Assembly (NCBI GenBank): GCA_010645155.1
Contig: CM021320.1
Coordinates: 3,478,942 to 3,542,941 of the forward strand
Source: Tigriopus japonicus
Lineage: Eukaryota > Arthropoda > Copepoda > Harpacticoida > Harpacticidae
DNA length: 64,000 nt
Reading direction: 5' to 3'
Shown here one piece after another: positions 1 to 12,500 of this stretch. Positions within the stretch are counted from its first letter, which is position 1, and each line of letters opens with the position of its first letter. The notes under the pieces are model-generated. The model searched no databases. It had not been told where the DNA came from and saw only the letters and a program-made list of their open reading frames with translations. Position numbers and translations under genes: made by a program.

Positions 1-46
1 TTTACAACGCTAGAATTAGCTTTTAAGAGTTTGTGTTGTTCATAAT

Positions 47-320
47 TAGTGATGGACCGGAAGCACTTCAGGCCGTTTCTGAAAGCAGACATGCACCATA
101 AAGGATGAAGTTTGACAACAGAATCGAAGATTTTTTTGGTCCAAAAACCTCTGAAAATAAGTTTTTCGATTTTTTAAATTTGCAATTGCCCAACATCAAA
201 AAACATGAGCACTTTAAGTGAATTTTGCGTAAATGTAATTTTGTGGTCTTCGGTTTTGGTTTTGCCATCTTTCGGGCGAAAATTTCGGTTCCGGTTATGA
301 GCCCTTTCGGTCCATCACTA
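47..320. mobile_element. hAT-like nonautonomous transposon (274 bp)
   Basis: The ends are inverted repeats, TAGTGATGGACCGGAA and TTTCGGTCCATCACTA. They are flanked by a perfect 8-bp direct repeat TTCATAAT (39-46 and 321-328), the duplication size of hAT transposons. No transposase is encoded. Related, incomplete copies lie at 42947-43150 (inverted) and about 37855-38013. Confidence 0.85.
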
Positions 321-3300
321 TTCATAATCAACTTTTCTATGAAAGTGCAATTTCAATCCATCTCACGCCCATGAAGCTCTTCGATCAAATTTATAGCCTT
401 TTTAATCATACATTTCAAAATTAAAAGCAAAGGAGTCGCCAGTAAAATAACGCTTAAAATTAATAAGATTAAGAATCTAAACAATTTATTGTAGTCTCGT
501 CCTTGCTTGATCGAACAGAGATACTTGCAATTTGTACCAGAACGATGCGTACGGAAGCAAGATTTAACAAGAATTGAATATTTCTTATTTTAAAATTGGC
601 ATCTAAAAGTTTTTAAACTGGGACCTTGAATAAGTATATTTAGGACATATAACAAAGCGTGACTTATCCTTTTTTTCAGAAAAACATGTCAAAAGCTAGT
701 CAGAAATGTAAAACAGTTCGTATAGGGTTTCAAGTCACGTAGCTTACAAATTAATTTAAGCCCACATAATAACAGCTTGACAACGCTAGAGGTAAAGCCT
801 TTGAATCTCCTTGGATTTATTTGGGACATAGTTTTTGCAGCCCTTTGCTTTGTGAACGGTTTTGCCATTTCCTTACTTTTACACTTCGTACCTTTTTGAG
901 GGAAACCAATACTTTCAACTTTTTTTTGTCTTGAACTAATATGAAATTCTGCCCAATTGAAGGTACGCGTACAAACCTAGATGTATCTAGCGTTTTCCAA
1001 GAAGCTGATTTTGCCTCATTAATGGTGTTTCCCAACCACCAATTTCTTACATTTCAGCCCAAAGACAAAAAACTGAGAAAAATAGGATACATCTTAACGG
1101 CTGTTTCGTTAATATAAGTTAATAATATAAGATAATATATAAGTTAAGGCCTATTTCTTTCTCTCAATGAAAGAATTCTTGATCATCTGAGCTTTCGTCT
1201 CTAAAGCTGCTATCTTCCTTTGGCCACATTTGCAAGACCATAACTTTTAACACAACTTTTCCAAGAACCTTCTTCGGGATCAAAGTCCTCGATTCCCTCC
1301 AGTGCATCAACCTTCGGGGAATAAGGCTGCGTAAGTATGTACGTAGTACGTACGTACTTGGGGAACTGGGACATATTGACCGATTGCAAAAGGCTCGAGG
1401 TAACATGGGTGAGCGAGCATAAGTTCCTCCAAGAAAACGTCCAGTTTCCTTGGAGATGGACCGAAGCCTTAGTTGGACCGAAGTTTTTTCTCCTTTTAAT
1501 GTTGCCAACAACCATGGATCATATTTCTTGAGGAAAATGGGAGCTTTTTGAGTCTCGCTGCTCGTTACTTCTGGTTCATTACTATTAATATGATGAACGA
1601 ATAACTGGATTGGTTTGGATGTTGTTGAAAACACATCTCAATATGTCAGAATTTATGATAATTTGATCTTAATCACTGAATCCAATCTTTGAAAAAAATC
1701 ATAAATAACTTTTCAAAAACGCATCAAAAATTTGAAGAGCTGTTTGTTCATTCAATATTTTTATGAAGGTAGCACAAAGTTGTTCAAGTTGTGAAAAAAA
1801 CAAAAACTTTTGTACAAGCTTCATATTATGTTTTAAACTTCCAAAATTCTATTTTGCTTGGCTGATGCCTGGGGCCCGGAAATATTTTTTTTGAATATAA
1901 AATATTTTAAAAATATTTCTCCGTTTTTTTTTCCTCGATTTTCTAAATATTTTGGCTGTTTCAGGAAAAAAATATTTCTTTCTGGAGTTTTCGAGTAAGA
2001 AAAAATATTTCCGGCAAAATTGAGGAAAATAAATTAATGACCAACGTTTAAGAGGGCTTACCAAAAATACAAAAATTTCTACAAAATGGCATTTTTATTG
2101 AGATTAGACATTCACAATCAAAACTACTGTCAAACAAGGAAAAAACTGCGCCATCTATTGAAGGAAAATAATAATTGTTTTACTAAATCAATTACATGTC
2201 GAGAATGCCTCCATGCACGTTCAAATACATAAAATTCACCAAAAACAAATTTGGAAAATCGGTGCACACAGACAAAAATACCAAATAATGGCCTTGTCAA
2301 AAAAATATTTCTTAAATATTCGGCTTTTTTTTTGCAAATATTTAGTAAATATTCTGGGCTTTTGAATAAAATATATATTGGATATTTTGCACTTTAGCAA
2401 ATATTTTTCCGGGCCCTACTGATGACAAAAAAGACAAAAAGTGATTGAGTTTTTTAAAAGCATTCCAAAATTAGTTTTTTGGAACAAAATAATTTCTTTA
2501 TTTTCAATAGTTCTTGTTTGTTTTTGGTTTCGGTACGCAAACCAAAATTTCGACCCGTCGCCTTTTCGGCCTATCTTTACTTCAAATGAAACTCAAAAGT
2601 ACAGGATATGAAAGTTGTTGAACAGACCAAACTTGTCTAACGTTTATCCAATTTGCACAAAAAACAAATTGTTCCTTATGTTCTCAAGGGAAAGAAAAAA
2701 TGCGCTCAATTACACAAGGACAAGGTACATTCAGTACTCACAAACATTGGATAAATTACTTAACAACCAGAAAATCAGACAAATAATTCAAGCTCAACTT
2801 GACAATTTCGATTGTTATTCGGTTTATTGAGAATCATGGGCATGGACACAAATTTCCATCTGGATGGTTATTAGATCCTTCCGACTCCTTTTATTTTCCG
2901 ACTTATTTTAAAAGGTTTTATAAGCGAGTATGCAGAAACGTTTTTATGTCAATTATAGTGCAATGCTAAAAACATCCCTTAACATCCAAGTTAGTCATTG
3001 TTTTTGCCTAACCTAAAGAAGGTTCTTGATCTCTGGAAAACGTCTCAAGGGGCTCATTTTGCCAAAGGCCAAATCTCAGAAGTATGTAGGCAATGACAAA
3101 GTGTTTCTCCTTTTTTCTCTTGAACGAAATGAATACATACCTAAAAGCACTCTTTGATGTTAAAAGCATGAGCATTGCTTTTGAATAATACCAAGCTTTA
3201 TTCCAAGAGATTTGAGAGAACTTGGTCTAAGATAATCATGTTTCCTACTCTCAATGAAAATAAGCTAGCTTGAACCAAAATAATCAAAAGTTTTGAGTAA

Positions 3301-3396
3301 AAACAACACTCTTCCTTCATACAGTATTCCAGATGGTCCAATTTGGAACAAAATAGAGGTTAAAGCTCGTGTGAAGAGAAAAATCAAGAATCTCAC
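321..3396. other. Downstream of coiled-coil exons; no gene assigned
   Basis: Apart from the hAT-like element at 1870-2418, this stretch has only short, unconvincing open frames. The missing 3' exons of the coiled-coil gene could lie here or beyond the window, but no splice-framed, protein-like segment was found. Confidence 0.4.
1870..2418. mobile_element. hAT-like MITE, GGGCCCGG family (549 bp)
   Basis: Inverted ends TGGGGCCCGG and CCGGGCCCTA are flanked by CTGATGCC and CTGATGAC, an 8-bp duplication with one mismatch. The interior is AT-rich with many AAATATTT words. It shares its interior, in opposite orientation, with the element at 50048-50557. Confidence 0.8.
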
Positions 3397-6300
3397 CAAT
3401 TTGCTGACTTGTGTGTTGAACATTTTGTCTTGAAGAGTTAAGGCTCCTTTCACATCCTTGAGCTCCAACGACATGATGTCCACTTTCCCATTAACATCAC
3501 TCAAATCTTCTCGAACATTGTGACACAAACGATCCAGATTTTCGCTCGACGATGTCAAAGTGGTCACTTTTTGTTGAATTTCCTGAATCCTAAAATGAAC
3601 AAACAGTCATTTTTGGAAAGGGATGTTTTGTTTATCCAAAACAATCAAGTCAAATCTGGCTTTCTCATTTTTTTCTTTATTGACGGAGGATTTCATAAAT
3701 GTCAATTATGAACAAAGACAAACAAATTCAAAATCGACACCTTACCAAATAAGAAATAAATAATAGTAAATGTAAAGAGAGCAAAGCCAAAGACTTTCTT
3801 TTCTTTTCCAAGAAGAGGAAGATATTTCAAAATGATTCGAAAAAGAAGAGGGAAATTATTGTTCTCCGCCAGTACATCCATCCACTCATGACACCTTAAA
3901 TTTGGTGGGTGGTTTCACGTCACCGTTTAGCAAATATTTGAGCTTGGAATGTTTTTGTTCGATGATTCCAGCTGCTCCATGAACAAACATTAATTTTAAA
4001 GGAACTCACGGAATCATGATTATTGTATTTGTCCTAAAGAGTCTCTGGTTGTGGAACTGACCCATCCCTAAAGATTAGCATACGAAATCAGTTGCTTAAT
4101 AGGGCTTCCAAGTGAAAACCAGGGAAAGTAGCCAATTGTCGAAAATGGGTGGCTTCGTCGACCTCAAACCAGACTGTTTCTTGTGTTTCAACCGGTAACC
4201 ATAGCAATGTGAGGAAAATGCAATGACCGTAAAGAAGCCTCCCAATTCGATCCAGTCGCTTGGAAACAGTACATTAGATCAAACGTGGAATTGCTCGATC
4301 AAGAAAATTGGGCATTGGAGCCAAAATTCTTGGTGGAAGAGGGAACAAAATTTGAAGGAACATTGATGACCTCATCAAGTCGTCATACATGTATACTGTA
4401 CGTTGTACTATTTCTACGTTGTACCATGTGCATTGAACGTCATGAACGAAACGAAATTATTGTTTTGTCGGTAACTTCCATTTGATCGATTGTTCAGCGG
4501 TAAAAAAGGTTAGAGATCTAATATTGAGCAAGGTGGGGCTCTTGGGAATATTTTTTGGGTTTAACCGCATTTTTTGAAAGATTGATTGCCTCTTTTGAAG
4601 TAATGTTGCGGGTCACAATCTGTGGGTTCTTTGCTTTTGTATGAAGAATGCTTAAAACTGATTTTCAAAGCGTTTCCACAGGAACAAAGAACAAAATTGC
4701 ATTCCCCTTTCTCGTAATTCCTTTTTTTGGACAAAACCAGGAAGAAGTGAAAATTCATTTTCTTGCAGTTTTTGAAAACCCTAGATTTCATTCGAAAAAA
4801 TATATGAAAACATTCACTTGTGCTTAATTACACTTGGTTGAAATTGCGCTGATGATCAAAACAAGGTAAACCTGCTGTTTTTACCGACGAAAATGCACTT
4901 TTGTTGAACTGTCTTATTAAATTTGGCGATTTGCCAAATATTTCACAACCCTTGTCTTATTCAACCCCATCTATATCCAATTTATCTTTACTCCGCTATC
5001 AACCACTTCGTGGTGTTGGAGTGGTTTTAACAATAAGCAATATGTTTAAAAGCCTAATTATTGATATTTTATCAATAATATGTTCTAGCAAGAAGCACGG
5101 AAATCATGGAGTGGGAGGCTATCAATGAGAATTATGATTTCCAGCAGAAACGAACCATTTGCGTTCTTCTGCAAATGAGACCTGGCTTGCATCGAGAAGA
5201 ACACGTATTTCAAATTTCAGCCCAATCGAATGCCGGAGTGAAAAGTTATGCCTTCTCAAACTTATGTACTGAAGAGAGCAAAGAATGAATGAACTCGCCC
5301 TTTTGTCTAGCTCAGAAAACCACCCCGCAATGCTAAGTGCAACCTCACGTGAGCGAGGTTGCGTGGTAAAAACAAACGTAGCGAAAGTTTTGTGTTCCCA
5401 ATAAAAGCATGTGGTCTTGATGAGAGTTCTCTAAACGGGAATCACCAGACTCCAGGCAGTCTTAAGGACTGGCCGGTACGCTCTTGGACCTAGAAGTCCA
5501 AGTTCGCGCACGGATTCTCAGTGCGTCGGCATAGATAAATATGCAAAGTGTATGATGCAACACAGCTTTAGGATTAGGCTTCAGGCCCTGCAAGGCTAGG
5601 CTTTGGGATCATATGTTGTGACCGTTAGATTAGGTGATGTTAGGAAAAGTTGATTAATTACTTCTCCTACTTGCTTCTTAAGAGCACTGCAACTGGCTGA
5701 AACCTATTCTTTTCTTCCAAGACACTGACAATTCCAGCGCCTACCGTCACGGTACGCAAGAAGTGTCGAAACGGTTATGCAAGACTACCGAAATAAGCTA
5801 CTTGGCAGCCATCACTCAAAACTCAGGACGAAAAATCGCCTCAGAGGTAAATACACGGTACGTTTATTATCACCACGCAACCTCGCTCACGTGAGGTTGC
5901 ACTTAGCATTGCGGGGTGGTTTTCTAAGCTAGAGCCCTTTTGTGGTAAAACGATTACCACAAAAGGGCGAGTTCATTCATTCTCGGTAGGATTTGCCCTG
6001 AACTTTGAGAGAGCATAACTTTTGTCTCCGACTTTCGATTGAGCTAAAAATTGAAATACGTATTCTTGTCAACATACGCAAGGTCTCATTTGCAGAAGAA
6101 CGTAATTGAATTGCTCTTACTGGAAATCATTATTCTCATTGCTTGCCTCCCACTCCATGATTCCAGTGCTTCTTGGTTCTAGTAACAATATTAATCCTTT
6201 TCCTAAGTATTGGGCTCTCTGGCTCCAATATCTTAGTTAGATAACTGAATTCAATGATTAAGATCAAATTTTCTTGTTTTCATCAAAAAGACCCTCCATT

Positions 6301-9300
6301 TTCAAGGATAAAAAACAGAAAAAAGTCGTATTAGCTTTTTTGAACAACAGAATCCAAGTTCGTTTGGACCAAAGCCTGATTTGAGTCTATGATTAACGAT
6401 CCAGACCATGTTTTAGACATTGTTATTCGAGCAACTGGGCTAATGACAAGTCAAAATTGCAAATAGGTTTTAACTTGATGTGTGGACATTTGAGAACCTA
6501 ACTTAAAATATCAAAGCAAAAACCACTTCATAATTAACAGGTTTATCAGTCAAAGGTTTTGTTTACTTTACGTACTTGAGTATTTGGTTAAAGATGCAGA
6601 AAGTGATGAAAAAGTGCATTCCTGGTTTATCTTGCGTACTTGTCAAAGGAGTTTATATGACCATGAAATTGAGGTTATTTTACCTTTGCTATGACAAGTT
6701 CTCCTCTCTTTGAATTACCCGGATTAATTGGAAGCACCGGAAGGTTGACCTTTTCTGTTTCAACTTCATCACAAGTTTCATTGCTCTTTATATTTTTTCT
6801 TTTATCATGGGAACGAAAAAAACGTTATTGCTTCTCAATTTCGAGCCTCATTTTAAGAATCGTTCTCTCCAAGGATTAGGCTAATGCCAGCTTTGGTTAA
6901 AGGAAAAAAACAATTTTTAAGGTGTGAAATCCAACGTCTAATGGTAATGAAGCAATCAGATAAAACCCTTTATTTTCACTGAACCTCTAATTTTCCTAAA
7001 GTAGCGTGTTTTGTTCAGTTGCTGGTGAAAAAAAGACCTTAATTTCTGAAAATGAATCATTTTCGATACGGACGTTCAAAAGATATACTCGCATCAACCC
7101 TTTTTGAATCTCTTATTACACATTTACCTCATTTATGTATTTGTTAATGAAATGAAAGGCCGTTGATTGCAATGGAATGAAATTTAGTAAAGGTAAATGA
7201 AAAGTCATCCCACGCGTTTGCTGCTCACGCAATGATTAGGCCTATTGTCACAAAACCTCATTTTTCTTTAGGCTTTGTGACTGGTTCCTTTTCTTTATCA
7301 TACAAATAAATGAAAAGCTGAGATTTTTTCACATTCAGGAATTAATTTTATGCGCAATAAAACACCCTATTGTGAAGAGTCAGTTGATACATCTGGCAAC
7401 AATGTTTTGCTCGCTTAACGAAGAAGTTCATTTATTTTAAAAGGACAGACCAATAAATAAAGTTTTAACTATCTGGTTCGGCATTAATGTTCACTTAATG
7501 GAGAGGTTTACTTAATAAGGTAATCACTTGATGAAGAGGTGACTGTATAATGGAAAGAAACTTTGAACATGACCCCAAACTCGACAACTTTGAAAACAGA
7601 ATCCCCGACTGCATCTTGCATCTATCGATTTCAGGAGTCAGCAAAGACTATCTAGGCCCTTCAAATAAAAAGTGGTGTGTTCATAAGGCAAAAAATTATC
7701 TGAGAGATGAAAGCAAACAATTCAAATATCATAGATGTCTCCAAGTACCACCCTTCCCACCAATTCACAACAATTTGGGTTGCAACACAGTGGTTGCAGA
7801 CCGTGATTTACACAATTGATGCTCAATCAAAATCGTGTCCATCGTTAGGCATTCTGTTCACTAAGAATTCATTCATAACATAAGCAAAAGTAGGATATCA
7901 AACGACATTTTTCCATTCCCTAAAGCGTTTGAAATATTGGAAATCCTCGAAAAATTGGTACTCCCATTTGTTCTTCTCATCTTCCTGTCCTTCAGATTAC
8001 AGCGTTTCCGTTAAGGATATTTTAATCAAAATGTTCGTTGAAACAAGAAGTAATCTCCAAAAGACATTACTTAAATCCTCTGTTCTTTGACCTTCAAGGC
8101 TGACATTTTTTGCTAAGTTTCGCCCTGAGGCCAAGTTAGTTTTTGTGGTGTTGGGAAAACCCGAAAAGCCCCCGGGGAATGACGTACATTTGTGGGCCTC
8201 AACGTGGAATGTTTACTCTCGCTTGAGAAAGTTCACCTCCCTTTTTTTATCCCCTGCCTAAAACCCCATAAACCACACTTCATTCCGTGAACTTTCCGGG
8301 TTAATGGAACCATTCCATGAGAAAGAGCAACCAACCAGAGAGTTGGAACAACTGGACCTTCTTACTTTTGACCCTGGACCTCTTTCTTGGCCATGATGTC
8401 CTGCTGACCCAATGTGACGGCTCGCTCCACGTTCTTGACGTGGGAAATCATCGTGACCAAAGCTGCTTTGTTGTCTTTGGCATGTGTCTCGGTTCTCCTG
8501 AGACGGTCTTCCAATTCGGCAATCTTGGACGTGGACGTCTGTAATGTGGTCGTTAGCCTCATTCGTTGGTTCCTTTCCTCCATCAGAGATTGGTCACATT
8601 TTTTCAATTCCATCTGGAAAGGAAATGGAGAGAAACCTGTCAAGCCACAGAAGAAATGCAATCGAGCCCCAAGCCCGACACAAAGGCGAATCCTGCTCAA
8701 ATGGGGTTGTGTCATTAAACCTGAGAAGCCCTTCTCATCTTTAATATAGATTTTTTAATAGTTTTGACGGAGGATGACATGGAGACCTTTAACGGCATGA
8801 CAAGGGGCAAAATAGTGCAGGTTGTTATTGGCGCTTAACTGTGGAAGGAAGAGAAATCATCCAAGTGACACGAACCAGGCCAGCCAGCCAGCCAGACTGG
8901 TTCCTTGCACGTGGTCTTAAAAACCCTACTGAGACCCATAAGACCACGGAAGTCGAGAGCTCTTCCACTTGAAAGCACACATTGGCAGTCACACCCAGAG
9001 GCCATTTGGTTTCAAAGACCCCCACTTCTCTCGTCCTCGCTCTCTTACCCTCATATCCTGTTGAAGCTTCATCATCTGTTCCAATAGGGATCGATTGGCC
9101 GAGTCTTGGTTGCTCACTCGTTGTTCCATAGCATCCAATCGTCGTCCTTCAATGCAATGGAACACCCGGTTAATGTCACGGAAATATTCAATTACCTAAC
9201 CCACTCAACCTCTCATTACCCAAAGCAGGATCCGAGTTGCCAATTAGACCCCCCGCTGATCTGGGTTTGAAGCCCGAGGCTGGAGTCGGATTACCAGTTA

Positions 9301-9407
9301 ATGGACCATAAGAACCGTTACTGGTTTGACCTCGTCTGGCAGCCACCCCAGAATTGCGACCACCAAACGTTTCATCTCGGCCGTAACCTCGAAGGCCGGG
9401 TAAGGCC
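3397..9407 (-). CDS. Coiled-coil protein, four internal exons (partial gene)
   Basis: Four minus-strand exons join with consistent phase at GT-AG borders: 9407-9220, 9146-9049, 8613-8366 and 3589-3397. The first encodes a Gly/Pro/Arg/Asn/Ser-rich, probably disordered stretch. The other three encode a continuous Leu/Met/Lys/Glu-rich, heptad-like region with isolated cysteines (KKCDQ, RLCHN), so a long, perhaps disulfide-linked, coiled coil is likely. The last exon ends in phase 0 at a gtgaga donor, so more exons are expected below 3397, but I could not identify them. The start is unresolved: an ATG arises across a possible upstream junction near 9472/9407, or the start lies further upstream. 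I do not recognise the family. Coiled-coil stems of extracellular fibrinogen- or EMILIN-like proteins look similar, but no such C-terminal domain is visible. The third intron is 4.8 kb and holds the nested transposons at 5.1-6.2 kb. Confidence 0.72.
5087..6187. mobile_element. Foldback (palindromic) transposon, interrupted
   Basis: The two arms, about 5087-5305 and 5943-6187, are imperfect inverted copies of each other (for example ATCATGGAGTGGGAGGC on the left and GCCTCCCACTCCATGAT on the right). The centre is the palindrome CCCTTTTGTGGTAA/TTACCACAAAAGGG. A second transposon (5306-5933) sits near the centre. Other copies lie at about 35284-35885 and 40665-40980. No coding capacity is seen. 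Confidence 0.8.
5306..5933. mobile_element. MULE-like nonautonomous transposon nested in foldback element
   Basis: Terminal inverted repeats of about 62 bp (starting TCTAGCTYAGAAAACC) differ at only one position. They are flanked by a perfect 9-bp direct repeat GCCCTTTTG (5297-5305 and 5934-5942), the size typical of Mutator-like elements. Inside each terminal repeat is a hairpin, GCAACCTC...GAGGTTGC. The 628-bp interior has no transposase. The near-identical ends suggest a recent insertion. Confidence 0.85.
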
Positions 9408-9471
9408 CTAGAATGGAACAGGCTTTAAATTGATTACAAACCATCCTGGATTCGATCACCAGACGCACTCA

Positions 9472-9589
9472 CATGATTGAATTCAAATTGAGTTGAGGCT
9501 TTAAGACTTGATGCTGCCGATTGAAATGTTGTTTTGAGCCAAGTTTCGGAATTAGTACGAGTGGTTCGGGAGTTTGAGCGCTCGGGACC
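9472..9589 (-). other. Possible upstream exon of the coiled-coil gene
   Basis: On the minus strand a possible acceptor (aagcaaccag) is followed by an open frame that ends at a good gtgagtgcg donor after base 9472. Its phase (two bases left over) fits the exon starting at 9407. The junction codon would read ATG followed by Ala-Leu-Pro-Gly, so this piece could be coding or 5' untranslated sequence. It encodes no recognisable domain, and the acceptor has a poor polypyrimidine tract. Confidence 0.3.
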
Positions 9590-12500
9590 CAACGACAGTT
9601 TCTGGTTGCTTAGGAGCCGAATAATCCAAACTTTGAGAAAGCCCCTACCGAAAACGCATTGAACCATGAGCACCGTCTGTTTTGTCAGTTTTATTTATAC
9701 ACAAGCCAAGAGAGAGGACCTTCAGGACCTTCAGGGCCTCTTTGCTACGCTGCATACATACCATTATGAATGTTTTCTGGTGGGTTACGTAATTTGAAAG
9801 CTTCGTTGATTATTCATTACCCAACCCTGTTCGAGATTCCAAATCATTTGAAGTGGACGAATTATTTTGAATGGTAGACAGACACTGAGGCACTGAAACT
9901 CTGGATGGCTGGAAAATGGACTGCATTCACACAAGACCGATTCTCATTATCAAAATTGGAACCCAGTCTGCTCATACGCTCAATATCGAAGCCCCCCAAT
10001 GCTTTAGGACATGAAAGCAAACTTTTAAGTGCATGCCAATACGGTCAAGGGTTGTCCAGTTAAGGTTCCATCGGCAGTCTCCATCCCTAAAAGGACGAGA
10101 AGAAAAAACTTTGAGGGCATCCTTTTAAGGAATAAAATTGGTCAGGCTGAAAAAGGATTTTGTTTCCCTAGAGATTGTAGCAAAACCCGCTGACATTCAC
10201 GAAAATCTGAACAGTTTTATCTCTCCAAGGCGTCTTATTACCATTAACTATTCACCAAAGGTGTCTCGAGGAGTTCCACCGAAGTACTTATCAGCATAAT
10301 GCCAGACTTCATGACTTGACTTGACATGAAAGGCACACGAAATGAAAGGCCATGTATGCATGTAGGTACCTTCAAATAAACAGAGAAGGAGGTGTTGGCC
10401 TTTTCACGGTTCCATCACGTGTCATGTGGTGTTTATTCCATCCCACACCACAACTTGCATCTGACATCTCAAAATAGCCTATCATGAACTAGAAATGAAT
10501 TATGTCCTTTTCTCTAATTCAGAGCCCGTCTATAGTTGTTGTATTGAGAGTTTGAATGCTCGTTGTCATTTAAAGAGAAGCAGCTGGGTTCATGAATAGA
10601 GCCAATCTGATTCCATTCCATAGACGAATTCATATATTGTGCCAGAACGCCTCAAGGCTACCAAAGAATCCCCCAGACATCGTGTGAGAGTTTTGTGCAT
10701 TGGTTCTCTTTGCATATCCCTCGACGTAAATTTGGCAGTCTGGTTGATAGAGCTGTGAGCTTGGCAGCCGAAATAAATTCAATGTCTTCGCAATGACATT
10801 CAAAGGACTTGAATATTCGTGGAACAATACGGATGCTCCATATTTCCGTGACGCATCCGTCGGTTCAGCACTCGTTTCCTATTGATGAGAATTCAATTGA
10901 ATAGCATTGCTTGGATTATATGTGGTTGGATGCCAAAGTAGGGAGTGTCGAGTCGATGCACCAAATCTACGGTTTCTTGGCACCCAAAAGCAGGAACGTT
11001 ACTCAAATGGAACGGAGTGGCTAAAGGAGGGCACAATTATGAGGACCAAAAGGAAATGGATGATGGTTTTGGCCTCTTGGGATAGAAGAGCCTTTTCTCA
11101 ATGCGTTGCTGATGTATTTTTCTTAGCAGGACACGCTTTCTTCGTTTTCGACTTTCGATATCATTTGGCTATGCATAAAAGTAGGCATTGCGATGCATTT
11201 CATGCTTGACGCAATGTGCTTCAAAGCTCAAAGAGAAATGGATGCTTGCCATCTCAAGGAAGGATTGGCCTTTCCTTGTTCCACCTTCTTCTTCCTCAAC
11301 CTGTGCCATCATTCCCAAATGAAATGAGGGTGATATTCCAGGGAGGGAGGCGGAAATTTATCCACCTTTGTTCCAAATGAATGCATTCTTTATCGCTGTT
11401 GGCTTGTTCTCCTCCAACAATGAAGGGGGGATCGTGCTTGTCTTGGCTCGATGGCAGACCGAGGTTGAGACAACAGATGTACCGCAAGGATCCGTTTATG
11501 GAACTGCTGTATTAGATCCCTTGGGAGTCAAGACCGCTTACGGAAGTGTGGACTCGGGCATGGTTTATTTGGTGATGATATGCTTGGCTCATTGAAAGAG
11601 TTAAAGAGCTTGAAAGAGCTATGATAAGAGAATGATCAAATTATTTGGGGAGAGAAAACATGAACGTCATTGACAGGGTGGCTTGTATGAAATGGAAGGT
11701 TTTATTTTTATGGAAGTCATCGTTTAGTGTTCCGTTCCCTTTGAAACACCCAGTACATTACTTGAGTCTTGCGAGTCCAATCCAAGTTTCCTCACTGACG
11801 TTCTATCTTGGCCATGTTTCAGAACTTTATCATTGATAACAATGAGTTAAAGTCCTGCCTTGTATGTAACTTAAGGGAGGCAATGGTCAGGCTTTCTGAG
11901 GACATAGTAGAGAAGAACAAGTTCAGCGGAATCCTCTATTCATAAGTGGGCCTAGATCTGTTCAGAGCAGATCTTGAAGAGGATCCTTTATCCATACCTG
12001 ATGTGGTGATTCAGCGTCCTTATTCTTGAGTGCGAAGTACCCTTGAGCATAGCAGGTGTAGATGGCTGGACCATTAACATACCGGTTCAATAATCATATT
12101 GCCCAGAGGCAAAGATTTACTTCTCACATCGAATCGGGGGCGTAATCCAATTGCTGATCCATCCCTTTCCTGACCCTTGGATATTGGATGTCATGCAGAA
12201 AATTGGGTCCGAAGGGGCCGAAGGGGCCACTTGTCCCTCCTCCTCAAAACATCCGAGTAACGATAACGCATGACTACGTTTCCAACTCACTGACAACCTG
12301 ATTCGAATTGAGTGGAACATCGGTCTTGTTGAATGGACCATTTCTTCGATCTTTCAAATTGGACCCGTTTCAGGAAAAAAAGGTCGTGGAGAAACGGACG
12401 GCGAAAGACCAACAACTTATGCGAAGAGAACCCGAGATCCAAGGAACGAGAAGGGAGGAGAGCATGGAAAAGGAAGGACGGAACCAAGGGGAGAAAGAGG

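Noticed and set aside
1164..1634. 156-codon minus-strand frame as a downstream exon of the coiled-coil gene
   Set aside because: No coiled-coil or domain character, no fitting splice acceptor, and another minus frame is open over the same bases.
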